Positions 42,343 to 51,062 of a stretch of DNA of 64,000 nt are shown piece after piece. Where the stretch lies: the NCBI RefSeq assembly GCF_051903075.1, contig NZ_CP182422.1:3286001-3350000 (forward strand), read 5' to 3'. Numbering within the stretch: the first letter of the stretch is position 1; every line of letters starts with the position of its first letter. Source of the DNA: Embleya sp051903075. Lineage in GTDB: Bacteria > Actinomycetota > Actinomycetes > Streptomycetales > Streptomycetaceae. The notes under the pieces were generated by a model. It saw only the letters and a list, made by a program, of their open reading frames with translations. It was not told the origin of the DNA and made no database searches. The position numbers and the translations under genes are program-made.

Positions 42343-42540
42343 CTAATTCGTGACGCCGAGGAAGAGCCTCCAGGAGGCGTGCCCGAAGCTCAACTCCGAG
42401 TTGTCGGCATGCTTCCAGTCACGTGCGAAAGCCGCGAAATCGTCGGCCGCCATCTCGATGCACACATGCTCCTACGAGCTTCGCGACGACTTCCGCCAGA
42501 ACAAGAAAGGTGACTGCGCATCCAACATGCCGTCCTTCAC
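42343..42540 (-). pseudogene. Second DUF397 gene with in-frame TAG
   Basis: The frame from GTG 42540 reads LDAQSPFLFWRKSSRSS, then TAG (42472-42474), then EHVCIEMAADDFAAFARDWK and SFGHASWRLFLGVTN to a TAG at 42343. This is the DUF397 pattern (WRKSSxSx..CVEVA..W..FL) interrupted by one nonsense codon. It follows the intact DUF397 gene by two bases. Probably inactive, or a short peptide. Confidence 0.65.
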
Positions 42541-42542
42541 GC

Positions 42543-42725
42543 CTACTTGAGATGACTCAGAAACGCGGTCCATTGGCTTGCGCCGAAGGCGATTGCGGGC
42601 CCCTCCATGACTTTGGAGTCTCTGGTTGCAACATCCGATGCCACCGGCGCGACCTCGACGCAGGCCCCGTCGTTCTGGCTGTACGTGGACGTGCGCCACA
42701 TCAGCAACCGCTTTTCGTCAGTCAC
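42543..42725 (-). CDS. DUF397 protein
   Basis: 60 residues from a GTG at 42725 that overlaps the end of the XRE gene by eight bases. Shows the DUF397 core: WRTSTYSQNDGACVEVAPVA, RDSK, and WTAFLSHLK. Almost always encoded beside an XRE/DUF5753 regulator in streptomycetes, as here; proposed to bind or modulate it (BldB/WhiJ-type systems). Confidence 0.88.
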   Translation of the reverse strand: MTDEKRLLMWRTSTYSQNDGACVEVAPVASDVATRDSKVMEGPAIAFGASQWTAFLSHLK

Positions 42726-43608
42726 GCGTTCCCCAATACTCGACATAGTCATCAATCATCTTGCGGGATTGATCCGGATCCAACCCTGCATGCCGCAAGC
42801 GTCGAATCACCCGTCGCGCCCGTTCGACGAAGAGATCGTCCGTGGTGATCGTGCGTGTGACTACGGCACCCTCCTCCGACAGCGCGGCTCGCGCCGGACG
42901 GTCGCCACGAGGTTCACCAACGCCTTCGAACACGGTAAATGTGCTTGCCAAGGCCGCGTCAACAGCCGTGGCGAACGGAATCACGATCACGTTGATCGTC
43001 GGCCATTGGGCGGTCGCCGCAAGATGCAGCATCTGTTGATGCATCAACTGTGGGCTGCCGGCCTGTGTTCGAAGGGCCGCCTCGGTAAAGATCGCGTTCA
43101 GCAGAAGCGGGGATCGACCCTGCAGACGCTCTTGGCGCTTGAGACGCACGGCAACCAGATCTTCCACCTGATCCGATGTCCCGGCATAGGTGCGCTGCGT
43201 GATGGCGCGTGCATAGCGCTCGGTTTGCAGGAGGCCCGGCAGGCCGTTGATCTGAACTTCCGTGACAGATTCGGCCTCATCTTCGAGCCTGATGTATTCC
43301 ACGTAGCCGGCAGGGAGCAGGTTGACGTACGCATCCGACCAATGCTCGCTGCGGTCCTGTTCAGCCAACACGTTCCGCGTCAGCTGCAACGCTCGATCTC
43401 GCTGCTCGTCCGATGCGCCGTAGCCGTCAAGCAGCTTCTCGACCTCTTCGACCGACCCAGGCGGTCGCTGACCGTTCTCGATCCGACTCAGCACCGGAGC
43501 CGAGAGGTCGGCACGCGGAGCGGCGGCCCGCAGCGACAAGCCCAAGCCGGTGCGCAACTCCCTGAGGAGCGACGCGAGATCAAGTTGATCGTCTGTTGCG
43601 TAACCCAT
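42718..43608 (-). CDS. XRE family regulator with DUF5753 domain (WhiJ-like)
   Basis: 296 residues, ATG at 43608 with AAGGAGG four bases upstream. HTH at about 10-65 (LLRELRTGLGLSLRAAAPRA, LSRIENGQRPPG). DUF5753 effector domain about 100-285 (EHWSDAYVNLLPAGYVEYIR, LPGLLQTERYARAI, NVIVIPFATAVDAALASTFT). Members regulate development or secondary metabolism and work with adjacent DUF397 and ATPase proteins. A TGTTTC-AC-GAAACA palindrome overlapping a TTGACG in the divergent promoter is a candidate autoregulatory site. Confidence 0.92.
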   Translation of the reverse strand: MGYATDDQLDLASLLRELRTGLGLSLRAAAPRADLSAPVLSRIENGQRPPGSVEEVEKLLDGYGASDEQRDRALQLTRNVLAEQDRSEHWSDAYVNLLPAGYVEYIRLEDEAESVTEVQINGLPGLLQTERYARAITQRTYAGTSDQVEDLVAVRLKRQERLQGRSPLLLNAIFTEAALRTQAGSPQLMHQQMLHLAATAQWPTINVIVIPFATAVDAALASTFTVFEGVGEPRGDRPARAALSEEGAVVTRTITTDDLFVERARRVIRRLRHAGLDPDQSRKMIDDYVEYWGTRD

Positions 43609-43688
43609 CGTCCTCCTTCGGTCTCGGGACAGTCTCCTACGTCGGGCGGTCGTCCACGACCGATTCACCCGATCGTGTATCGCGAATG

Positions 43689-43708
43689 AATTGACGTGTT
43701 TCACGAAA
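43689..43708. promoter_or_regulatory. TGTTTC-AC-GAAACA palindrome overlapping a -35-like TTGACG
   Basis: TTGACG at 43689-43694 is immediately followed by the 14-base palindrome (43695-43708). It lies between the divergent XRE (43608) and ATPase (43871) starts. Likely XRE operator; inferred. Confidence 0.5.
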
Positions 43709-43870
43709 CAAGCCACAGTGTTCATGGTCACTCTCGGCGCTCGAATGCGACCGAGGAGCGATCAACATCTGTGCCAAGGCAGGACAAGGGGCACGTCCCA
43801 CCCGGGTTCGTTGCTCCGCGCTCCCTCGCGCCCACCGCCTACGCACTCCGGCGTGATCTCGGGAGCCGCC

Positions 43871-44323
43871 GTGCAACGTAAGGCCCTGAAACAGGACTTC
43901 CCGCTCAACGAACCATCCGTGAAATCAGTGCGCGACCGCGTCCGGCGCTTCTGCGTCGAGCTCGGCTTGCCCGCATCGGCCATCGAGGTGGCTCGGCTCA
44001 TTGCCAGTGAGTTGGCCACCAATGCGGTCCGGCATGCCCGAGGACAGGCCGGGCCGGCCGAGTTCACGCTGATAGTCACCCTCGACGGCGGGAAGCTCGA
44101 CATCGCTGTGTGGGACCACTACCCCTCACCCTGTCCACCTCTACCCAACCTGGCGGACGTCCCGCCGGAGGCCCAATGCGGCCGGGGCCTGGCCATGGTC
44201 TGCGAAGACGCCGCCGGATTCACCTGGACCCGCACACCCGTCGGCAAACTCGTCTCCGCCTGGATCCACGTGGGCGAAACCACAACCCACCACCCGGATC
44301 CATCTCGGGCCCACCTCTTCTGA
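43871..44323 (+). CDS. RsbW-like ATP-binding protein (HATPase_c_2)
   Basis: 150 residues from a GTG at 43871 with GGGAG five bases upstream. GHKL ATPase fold: N-box ASELATNAVRHARGQAGPAE (about 50), G-box CGRGLAMVCEDAAGFTW (about 103). Anti-sigma-factor/serine kinase family that in streptomycetes is paired with XRE/DUF397 genes. The divergent XRE gene and shared promoter support one functional unit. No cognate anti-anti-sigma gene nearby. Confidence 0.87.
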   Translation: MQRKALKQDFPLNEPSVKSVRDRVRRFCVELGLPASAIEVARLIASELATNAVRHARGQAGPAEFTLIVTLDGGKLDIAVWDHYPSPCPPLPNLADVPPEAQCGRGLAMVCEDAAGFTWTRTPVGKLVSAWIHVGETTTHHPDPSRAHLF

Positions 44324-44463
44324 CAACAACCACCGCCGACCGCACACGAGTTCGGCGCGGGCCACTCACGCCCAACACACCCTCGGGACCGGGCTCACTC
44401 CCCCAACGGGAGAAGGGCAGTCCCGTCGCACCACACCTCCCGCTCCCACAAAGGCGGTTCGCC

Positions 44464-44937
44464 ATGCAATACCTGCTGAAACCCGCATGGGTGGAAGCCG
44501 ACGAATCCCGCACCCGCAATCCCTACGCCCCCTACCTCGTCGCCGCCGGCGAAACCTTCGACGTCATCGAGGTGGACGAAACCCTCGGCCGAGCAGCCCT
44601 CGACGTCCTCCGCGCCCGCCGCATCACCCCGGGCCCGACCATCCTCGATCGCCGATACCGCCGCATCGGCCTGCTCGTCCCGCCCGCGCCCCCTGACGCC
44701 CTGCCGCCACGCGATCGACGGTGCGGCCCCCGCCATCACGGCCGAGGTTGTTGGATCACCATCCCCCGCCCCAACGCCCAACCCACCGACGCCCTCGTCT
44801 GGCTCGTCGCCCCCCTCGACCACGAGCAGGTCTCCTGCACGCTGCCGCAGGTCCGCAGCGCGATCCGAACCGCCGCCCAGAGCCTCGGATTCCGCACCGG
44901 ACCGGCCAACCCGTCCCCTCCGGAGCCCCCTTCGTGA
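44464..44937 (+). CDS. Truncated prim-pol-like domain protein
   Basis: 157 residues. The segment LVAAGETFDVIEVDETLGRAALDVLR resembles the core of the bifunctional DNA primase/polymerase N-terminal domain as found in short streptomycete proteins (residues 26-51, given here in outline). The rest (LLVPPAPPDALPPRDRRCG, DALVWLVAPLDHEQ) is consistent with the end of that domain. The N-terminal part with the usual catalytic acidic motif is short or absent, so polymerase activity is unlikely. ATG at 44464 with AAAGGCGG upstream; its stop overlaps the next GTG. Confidence 0.6.
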   Translation: MQYLLKPAWVEADESRTRNPYAPYLVAAGETFDVIEVDETLGRAALDVLRARRITPGPTILDRRYRRIGLLVPPAPPDALPPRDRRCGPRHHGRGCWITIPRPNAQPTDALVWLVAPLDHEQVSCTLPQVRSAIRTAAQSLGFRTGPANPSPPEPPS

Positions 44938-45677
44938 TCATCACCCCCATCCGGCGAGACCCCAAGCGACGCGTCACGCACATCACGCTCGAACTCACCG
45001 GCCCATGCCGACCACCATGCCCCATCGGCCGTCCACTCATGCCGCCCGACACCTGGTGTCGCGTCCTCAGCGAGGCCGTCGAACTCGGCGCCGAATCGGT
45101 GCGGTTCGCGGGTGGCGAGCCCACCGCGCATCCCGCGTTCAGCGAGATCCTGCGCCATACGATCCGCGCCCGCCCGGAGATCGAGGTGGTCACCGATCTC
45201 ATCCACGTCACCCGCTGCCACTGGACCCTCTTCACCCACGAACGAGTCCGCCTCGCCACCCGCTGGTACTCCGACGACCCCGTGCAACACGAGGCGATCA
45301 CCCACCGCCCGGACAGCCACCTCCGCACCCGGACCAACATCGTCACCGCGCTCGGACTACACATCCCCCTGCGCGTCGACATCGTGGAGACCGTCCCCGA
45401 CCAACGCATCGGCGCCGCCCGAGCCGAACTCCTCCTGCTCGGCGTCCGCCCCGACCGCATCGTCATCGACCGCCGCCGATCCGGTGCCGGAGAAGCCAAC
45501 TCCCGCAACCGCTCGGCGACTTACCCCACCATCCTCGCCAACGGCGATGTCGTCACCGCCGACCCGAGTCGCCATCACCCGATCATCGGCAATGTCCTAC
45601 GCGACCCACTCGCCGAAATCCTCGCCGCCCCCGCGGAGCCACAACCCGCGCCCACCACATGCGTCCCGAAACCCTGA
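44934..45677 (+). CDS. Degenerate radical-SAM-type protein lacking the third cluster cysteine
   Basis: 247 residues. The N-terminus THITLELTGPCRPPCPIG aligns with the radical SAM CxxxCxxC motif but reads Cys25-x3-Cys29-x2-Gly32, so one iron-sulfur ligand is missing. The SAM-binding GGE motif is intact (RFAGGEPTAHPAF, about 58), and the rest follows a radical SAM barrel (LHIPLRVDIVETVPDQRIGA, LLLGVRPDRIVIDRRR). It ends with a short C-terminal tail containing one Cys. GTG overlaps the previous stop (GTGA). Either inactive, or with an altered cluster. Confidence 0.72.
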   Translation: MIITPIRRDPKRRVTHITLELTGPCRPPCPIGRPLMPPDTWCRVLSEAVELGAESVRFAGGEPTAHPAFSEILRHTIRARPEIEVVTDLIHVTRCHWTLFTHERVRLATRWYSDDPVQHEAITHRPDSHLRTRTNIVTALGLHIPLRVDIVETVPDQRIGAARAELLLLGVRPDRIVIDRRRSGAGEANSRNRSATYPTILANGDVVTADPSRHHPIIGNVLRDPLAEILAAPAEPQPAPTTCVPKP

Positions 45678-45834
45678 CCACCCACCACCGCGTGCGCGGG
45701 AGCACTCCCGGGCCGGACCCGACCGCCGCGAACCCCCGCCGACCCCCATCGACGGCAACCGCTCCCCATCGGCAGCCGCCCCACTCCGACAACCGTCGCC
45801 CGTCGCCCGGCGGCCGTCACCCAACGGCCTTCCC
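45678..45834. other. Convergent gap
   Basis: Short Pro-frame GC-rich sequence between two convergent genes. No clear hairpin identified. Confidence 0.4.
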
Positions 45835-46380
45835 TCAATCGGCGACGCGGGCCTCCGCCAGGTCGGCCAGGATGCGGTCGACCGTCCAATCCGGTGTGCG
45901 GTCGGAGGTGTCCAGCCACAGTCCGATGCGTGGTGTATCCCGGCGCAGGGCTGCGTCCAGGGCGTCGACCGTCCAGGGGCCGCCATAGCCGCTCTTGGCG
46001 CGGCCGGCCTCCCGCGCCGTCACCGCCTGCGGCGTGGGGGCGAGGACGACGACGTACAGCGGCCGGGTGGCCACGGCGTCCACGAACGTGGCGAGGTGTT
46101 CGCCGAGAACCACGTCCTGGACCACGACGGTCCATCCCGCATCGGCGTACATGTCCGCGACCGCGGCGGAAGCCCGGTGGCGCAGCCGCAGTTGCTCCGT
46201 CGCCTCGGCCGTCGGCGCGGGTGTGACCTCCTCCCGACCGGACACGATCATCCGCCGGAAGCCGTCACCGCGCAGATGCACGGACCGCTCCAGCCGCTCG
46301 GCGAGCAACTGGGCCACCGTGGACTTCCCGGCCGCCATGACCCCCGTGACGAGGACAACCGCCGAACCCGACTCCCGCAC
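45835..46380 (-). CDS. Small P-loop kinase/phosphotransferase-like protein
   Basis: 181 residues. Walker A VTGVMAAGKSTVAQLLAERL at about residue 11; VHLRGDGFRRMIVSGRE follows the pattern of chloramphenicol-phosphotransferase-like or adenylylsulfate-kinase-like proteins; VVVQDVVLGEHLATFVDAV is the Walker B-like region. A phosphoryl transfer role is likely, substrate unknown. GTG at 46380 with GAGGGG upstream. Minus-strand cluster with GNAT and reductase genes, not overlapping. Confidence 0.8.
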   Translation of the reverse strand: MRESGSAVVLVTGVMAAGKSTVAQLLAERLERSVHLRGDGFRRMIVSGREEVTPAPTAEATEQLRLRHRASAAVADMYADAGWTVVVQDVVLGEHLATFVDAVATRPLYVVVLAPTPQAVTAREAGRAKSGYGGPWTVDALDAALRRDTPRIGLWLDTSDRTPDWTVDRILADLAEARVAD

Positions 46381-46431
46381 TGCCGACCCCTCGTATCGAT
46401 CCTTCGCCCGGAACCTCCCCCGGCCCGACGC

Positions 46432-47010
46432 TCAGGCGTCCACGGCCCCATCACCGGACACCGTCGGGCGGTTCAGCCGCCACACCACATCGATCCCGGT
46501 CCCCGAAGGGGCCACCGGCGGCGTTCCCGGTTCGCGCCGGATCTCGGTGAAGCCCAACCGACGCGGTATCGCCTCGCTGGAGGTGTTGGCCACGTCGTGC
46601 GTGATCTCCACGTACTCCAACTCCGGCAGGGTGAACGTCTCTTCGACCAGCGCCGCCGTCGCCCTGGTGGCGATGCCCTTGCCGGTGGCGGCCGGGTGCA
46701 GCCAGTAGCCCAGGCGTCGGCCCTGCGGCTCGGGTCCGCGGTAGGTCTGGCACATGCCCACGGGAGTGCCGCCCCGGGTGATGGCGTAGTTGTACACGTC
46801 ACCGCTCGCCCAGCCCGACTCGAACCGGTCGAGCAGCTTCCGGGTGTACTCCTCGCTGTGCTGGGCCACCCACGGCTCCCAGGGGCGAAGGTGGTCCACG
46901 GACTCATCGATCAACGTGAACGCCGCGGCGAAGTCGTCCTGCGCCCGCCAGCGTCGCAGGACGAAGTCTCCACATTCGATGATCTGCCTCGGTTGCACCA
47001 TGACGGCCAT
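46432..47010 (-). CDS. GNAT family N-acetyltransferase (RimJ/RimL-like)
   Basis: 192 residues. ECGDFVLRRWRAQDDFAAAF begins the RimJ/L-like domain. Acetyl-CoA-binding loop is RRLGYWLHPAATGKGIATRA (about 108), then VEITHDVANTSSEAIPRRLG and FTEIRREPG. Predicted to acetylate an amine, possibly a protein N-terminus or a small molecule. ATG at 47010 is uncertain; ATG 47001 or GTG 47022 are alternatives, none with a good ribosome site. Confidence 0.85.
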   Translation of the reverse strand: MAVMVQPRQIIECGDFVLRRWRAQDDFAAAFTLIDESVDHLRPWEPWVAQHSEEYTRKLLDRFESGWASGDVYNYAITRGGTPVGMCQTYRGPEPQGRRLGYWLHPAATGKGIATRATAALVEETFTLPELEYVEITHDVANTSSEAIPRRLGFTEIRREPGTPPVAPSGTGIDVVWRLNRPTVSGDGAVDA

Positions 47011-47124
47011 GATCGTTTGCACATCGCCCGTCCGCAACGGGGTACATCGGCCACCCACCCATCAAAAACCGACAGCCCCCGAAGCACCGCCCCGAGAGCC
47101 GCCGGCCGTCCCGCCGTCCACCGG

Positions 47125-47697
47125 TCACCCGACCCGATAGCGCAGCAGCGCCACCCCGTTCCCGAAGACCCGACTCTCCACCAACTCCAGGCCCGTCGTC
47201 CCGTCCGTCGTTTCGTCCGTCGGCCGGAACGCCGGCTTCCCGCGTCCGATCAGCACCGGGTGGACGTACATCGCGTACTCGTCGATCAGCCCCAACCGCC
47301 GAAACGTGTCCGCCAGGTTCGCCCCGCCCACCACCATGTCACCGCCCGGTTCCGCCTTGAGCGCCCGGATCTCCTCGGCCACCACTTCGCGCTTGATCGT
47401 GGTGTTCCAATCGGTGTTCTCCCACGTCCGGGAGAACACGATCTTCGGCATGTCCCGCCAGATCCCGGCGAACTCGACCATCGGACCGCCACTCGCCGGA
47501 TCGGCATCCGCAGTCGGCCAGTAGTCGGCCATCAACGCGTGCACGACCCGGCCCTGCAGAAAGGCGCTCATCGCCCCAAGCCGCTCGTTCATGTGTTCGT
47601 GGAACTCGTCGTCGACCCGATGCCAATCGATCTCCCGATTCGGCCCCTCCATGAAGCCGTCGAGAGACATCGACTGGAAGTACACGATCCTGCGCAT
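47125..47697 (-). CDS. Dihydrofolate-reductase-like (RibD C-terminal) protein
   Basis: 190 residues of the YwjB/RibD-C family. RRIVYFQSMSLDGFMEGPNR start, then FLQGRVVHALMADYWPT, MPKIVFSRTWENTDWNT, MVVGGANLADTFRRLGLIDE and YVHPVLIGRGKPAF. Family members bind NADPH and reduce small molecules; substrates mostly unknown. ATG at 47697 with GTGAGG seven bases upstream. Divergent from the AraC gene. Confidence 0.87.
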   Translation of the reverse strand: MRRIVYFQSMSLDGFMEGPNREIDWHRVDDEFHEHMNERLGAMSAFLQGRVVHALMADYWPTADADPASGGPMVEFAGIWRDMPKIVFSRTWENTDWNTTIKREVVAEEIRALKAEPGGDMVVGGANLADTFRRLGLIDEYAMYVHPVLIGRGKPAFRPTDETTDGTTGLELVESRVFGNGVALLRYRVG

Positions 47698-48002
47698 AGC
47701 GAGCCTCACCAACCTCGTCTCGGACCGGCCCCGGCACCGCAACTCGCACCGCACCGGACCGTTCCGGACCCGGCGCGACACCACCACCGCCCGTTCCCCG
47801 TCCCGGCCCCCCATACACGGCGCACGCCCCACGCTCCCAGGCCCCGCCGACACCACCCCGCCGCCCACCCGACCGAACCGGACACAAACTGTCGGGTCCG
47901 CCCCACCCCCCGCTTCCTAACGTTGTCGTTGCAACGGAAGAACCGGCAGAACCGGAAACACACGAAGCACACGAAGCACACGAAGGACAAGAAGGAATCC
48001 CA
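47698..48002. promoter_or_regulatory. Divergent promoter region with 9-base tandem repeat
   Basis: Contains TAACGTTGTCGTTGCAACGG with the palindrome CGTTGCAACG (near 47927) and three to four copies of CACACGAAG in tandem (47959-47988) just before the AraC start. Both could be regulator sites for the divergent reductase and AraC genes. Confidence 0.4.
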
Positions 48003-48869
48003 GTGCTGGAGCACCTGAACCGCGCCCTGGACCGCATCGAGGCGCAACTCGACCGGGACATCGACGTGGCCGAGCTGGCGCGCATCGCGATGACGTCGGA
48101 GTACCACCTCCGCCGCCTGTTCTCCGCGTTGGCCGGGATGCCGCTGTCGGAGTACATCCGACGCCGACGACTCACCCTGGCAGCCGCCGAGGTGCTGGCC
48201 GACGAGCGCACCCTGCTGGAGGTCGCGGTGCGCCACGGCTACTCCTCCGGCGAGGCGTTCGCCCGCGCGTTCCGCGCCATGCACGGCGTGGGCCCCGGCG
48301 AGGCCCGCCGCACCGGCGCGACGCTCAACGCCCAGCCGCGGATGTCCTTCCGCCTCGTCGTCGAAGGGAGCAGCAGCATGCAATACCGAATCGTGCACAA
48401 GGACGCGTTCCACGTGGTCGGCAAGAGGACCCGGGTCCCACTCGTCCACGAGGGCGTGAACCCGGCGATCGCCGCCTTCGTACAGGGCATCGACCAAGAG
48501 ACGACCGCCCGCATCAAGTCCCTGTCCGACCAGGACCCGGACGGCATCGTCGCAGTCACCGACAACCTCGACCCCAGCCGCGCGGAAGGCACCGAACTCG
48601 ACTACTACCACGCTGTCGTGACGACCCATCAGGGCCCCGACGACCTCGACACACTGCCCGTCCCGGGCGGAGCCTGGGCCGTCTTCGAGAACTCCGGACC
48701 CTACCCGCAGGCCCTCCAATACCTGTGGCGCGACGTGTTCACCCAGTGGTTCCCGTCCAACCCGTACCGCAGCCGCCCGGGCCCGGAAATCCTCCGCGTC
48801 CGCCCCGCCCAGGACGGCACCCACGCGGAGGCGTCCCTGTGGATCCCGGTGGAACCCACCGCGTCCTGA
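48003..48869 (+). CDS. AraC family regulator with GyrI-like effector domain
   Basis: 288 residues. Two AraC helix-turn-helix motifs about residues 8-107 (IDVAELARIAMTSEYHLRRL, EVAVRHGYSSGEAFARAFRA). A GyrI-like small-molecule-binding domain occupies about 125-288 (MQYRIVHKDAFHVVGKRTRV, ENSGPYPQALQYLWRDVFT). HTH first and GyrI second is the SbmC/Rob-type architecture; such proteins sense hydrophobic or cationic compounds. GTG at 48003 with AAGGA upstream. Probably controls itself and the divergent reductase. Confidence 0.9.
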   Translation: MLEHLNRALDRIEAQLDRDIDVAELARIAMTSEYHLRRLFSALAGMPLSEYIRRRRLTLAAAEVLADERTLLEVAVRHGYSSGEAFARAFRAMHGVGPGEARRTGATLNAQPRMSFRLVVEGSSSMQYRIVHKDAFHVVGKRTRVPLVHEGVNPAIAAFVQGIDQETTARIKSLSDQDPDGIVAVTDNLDPSRAEGTELDYYHAVVTTHQGPDDLDTLPVPGGAWAVFENSGPYPQALQYLWRDVFTQWFPSNPYRSRPGPEILRVRPAQDGTHAEASLWIPVEPTAS

Positions 48870-48876
48870 CCGAAGT

Positions 48877-50195
48877 TCACAGGACGCGCAGGGCGGCGAC
48901 GAAGTCCGGGCCGAAGTTCTCCCAGCACACGATGTCACCCGCTTCGGAGACGACTTCCCGAGGAACCAATCGCCGCCCACATCCCCGACGACACACACGC
49001 CCTCCGCGCCGATCACACAGCCGGCGCGGAGGGGCCGGCCGTCGTAGGCAACAGTGCCGGGAGTGTCGAGAATCCGAATGTCGGGGCACCCGGTGAGGCG
49101 CCGGATGTCGGTCAGCGTCCAGGGCGGGGGCAACCGCTCGTCACGGGGTTCGGCATCGGGCAGGAACTCGACCACGGCATTGCCCAGTCGGGGCCGGATC
49201 CACTCGCCGTCGCGTTCGATGCCCAGCACGCCTCCGAAAAAGCCCATGTCGAACGTGCCGGCAAGGGTCTCCCACCGGAAGGGCACCTTCGAGACATGCG
49301 TGGGAAACCGGCCCTCGGCGGTGCTCCCCGGTCCGAACTCGTCCTTGGGCACGGGCCCGCTGTCCCCATACTCATGGGCAAGAAGGGCGTTGATCCATCC
49401 GCTGACCCAGGCGCCGCCGGAGACCGACCGATACTTGTAGATCGACCGCCAGAACTCGTCGTCCACACCGTGCCCCGAGGCGGTCGCGGCGATCGTGTCC
49501 AGCACCGGGCACAATCCCGCGAACCACGCCCGCAGCCCCCCGAACCGCTCGGCCAACCCGCGCGCCCGGTCCGCGAGCAGCCGCCAGTCGCGGTCCGTAC
49601 CCTCCAGCCGAATCCGGGGAATGCCGCACAGCGTCTTCCAGTGGAAGTCGTAGTACGGGCCGACCACATCCATCAGCGCCACCAGCACGGCGGTGGCCTC
49701 GGCGGCGGCGGTGGTCGAGAAGGCCGGTTGGAACAGGTCGGCCGTCTCGTCCCCGATCCGCGCCCGCAACGGCCCCTGCACCCGGCCGATCGAGCGGCCC
49801 CAGTCGAACGGCGCCGCGTCGTCGCGCACGGTGATGGTCTGCCGCTGTCCCGGGGTGTCGGTGAACAACTCCGCATAGGCGTCCGGGTTGAGCCGCACGT
49901 GCACGGCCACCTCGTGCACGACGGCGTACCACAGCACATCCGGCGACAGGGAGAGCGGCAGATGAGCCGAGAAGCACATGTGCAGAGCCCGCAACAACAG
50001 ACTGGCCGACGACTCCATCGCCTCCGGCGCGTCGGACGGCCGGCCCACCAGTCGGTCCATACCGACGTAGTGGAATCGCGCCGAACTCCCCGCCACGGCC
50101 CGCAGGAACCGCCCGTTGCCGACCTCGGCGATCTCGTCGGCCCACGAAGCCGCCACGGCATCCTCACCGAGCGGCAGATCGATCTCGAACGCCAT
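48877..50195 (-). pseudogene. DUF4419 protein gene with apparent frameshift near the 3' end
   Basis: From the ATG at 50195 (GGGAGGG upstream) the frame encodes a full DUF4419 protein: HVRLNPDAYAELFTDTPGQR, YDFHWKTLCGIPRIRLEG, GSGGAWVSGWIN-like and PFRWETLAGTFDMGFFGGVL segments. After VVGDVGGDWFL (about 48965) the expected end continues in another frame as VPREVVSEAGDIVCWENFGP...ALRVL, stopping at 48877. In the original frame translation would run on for over a thousand bases antisense to the AraC gene. Either a real one-base indel or a sequencing error. DUF4419 function is unknown. Confidence 0.65.
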
Positions 50196-50373
50196 GTGGG
50201 TCCCTCCCCCATCGGCGCGACCCACGCGCAAGGAAGCACACAACCACGTCCCGCGCGTCGGTGCGTTATCCGGCGCCGAGCAGGACACGCGGGTGATCGG
50301 GGCGCACCGACGAGGACACGCGCGCGGGCGGCGGAACGCGCGGACGGGGAACACACCGGTACCGCCCGTGAAT

Positions 50374-51000
50374 TCAGGCGGCCCGCGCCGGCACGGTCGC
50401 CTCCCACTCGTACCCGTCCGGGTCGGTGAACGTCCCGGCGTCGCCGCCGATCGAGAGGCGGTGCGAGCCGGTGCCGGCCACCGGGACGCCGACGTCCTTG
50501 GCCAGGGCGCGGCGTCGGTACAGGGCGAGCTTGACCGGGCTCTCGCCGGCGGCGAACTCGACGTACACGCGGCTGAAGCTCTTCGCCACGACCAGGCCGC
50601 GCTCGACGTAGAACCGCTTGCTCGCGACCACGTCCGCGACGCCGAGCAGGAGCACGATCTCGTCGATGTCCCGGGTGACGGGGCCGGTGTCCTTCTTCGC
50701 CGAGGTCGCGAGCTTCCAGATCGTCCCGTCCGGGGCCCGGACCACGCCGCCATAGCCCCAGAGCGACTTCGCGGCGGGCCTGAGCACCGTGGCGCCGGCA
50801 TCGAGGGCGGTGGCGATGAGGCTGTCCACAGTGCCGGGCCGAGACACCGTCAGCGCCAACGCGAAGCCGCGAAAGCCGGTCGTGGGCGCCTCGGAGGCCC
50901 GCAGTCGGATCTGCGTGTCCAGACCGAACGCGGCGGAGTGGAAGCTGTGCGCGGCCGAGGGGTCGGCGACGTCGAGGGTCACGGAAGCGATGTTTGCCAT
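50374..51000 (-). CDS. VOC (glyoxalase/bleomycin resistance fold) protein, two-domain
   Basis: 208 residues with two beta-alpha-beta-beta-beta modules: ANIASVTLDVADPSAAHSFH (domain 1) and DEIVLLLGVADVVASKRFYV (domain 2), ending GTFTDPDGYEWEATVPAR. The metal-binding His/Glu positions are only partly evident, as in many VOC proteins of unknown function. ATG 51000 or 51006; no strong ribosome site. Monocistronic. Confidence 0.83.
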   Translation of the reverse strand: MANIASVTLDVADPSAAHSFHSAAFGLDTQIRLRASEAPTTGFRGFALALTVSRPGTVDSLIATALDAGATVLRPAAKSLWGYGGVVRAPDGTIWKLATSAKKDTGPVTRDIDEIVLLLGVADVVASKRFYVERGLVVAKSFSRVYVEFAAGESPVKLALYRRRALAKDVGVPVAGTGSHRLSIGGDAGTFTDPDGYEWEATVPARAA

Positions 51001-51062
51001 GCCCATCACGCTAGGTCCGCCCTCGTCCCCGACGCTTCTCCAATCCTGATCGATCCCGATCG

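Noticed and set aside
45112..48018. 968-codon plus-strand open frame
   Set aside because: Runs through five real genes on both strands; Pro/Arg/Ser composition typical of GC-rich shadows.
47706..50801. 1031-codon minus-strand open frame
   Set aside because: Joins the DUF4419 gene with antisense of AraC and VOC shadow; only the DUF4419 part is protein-like.
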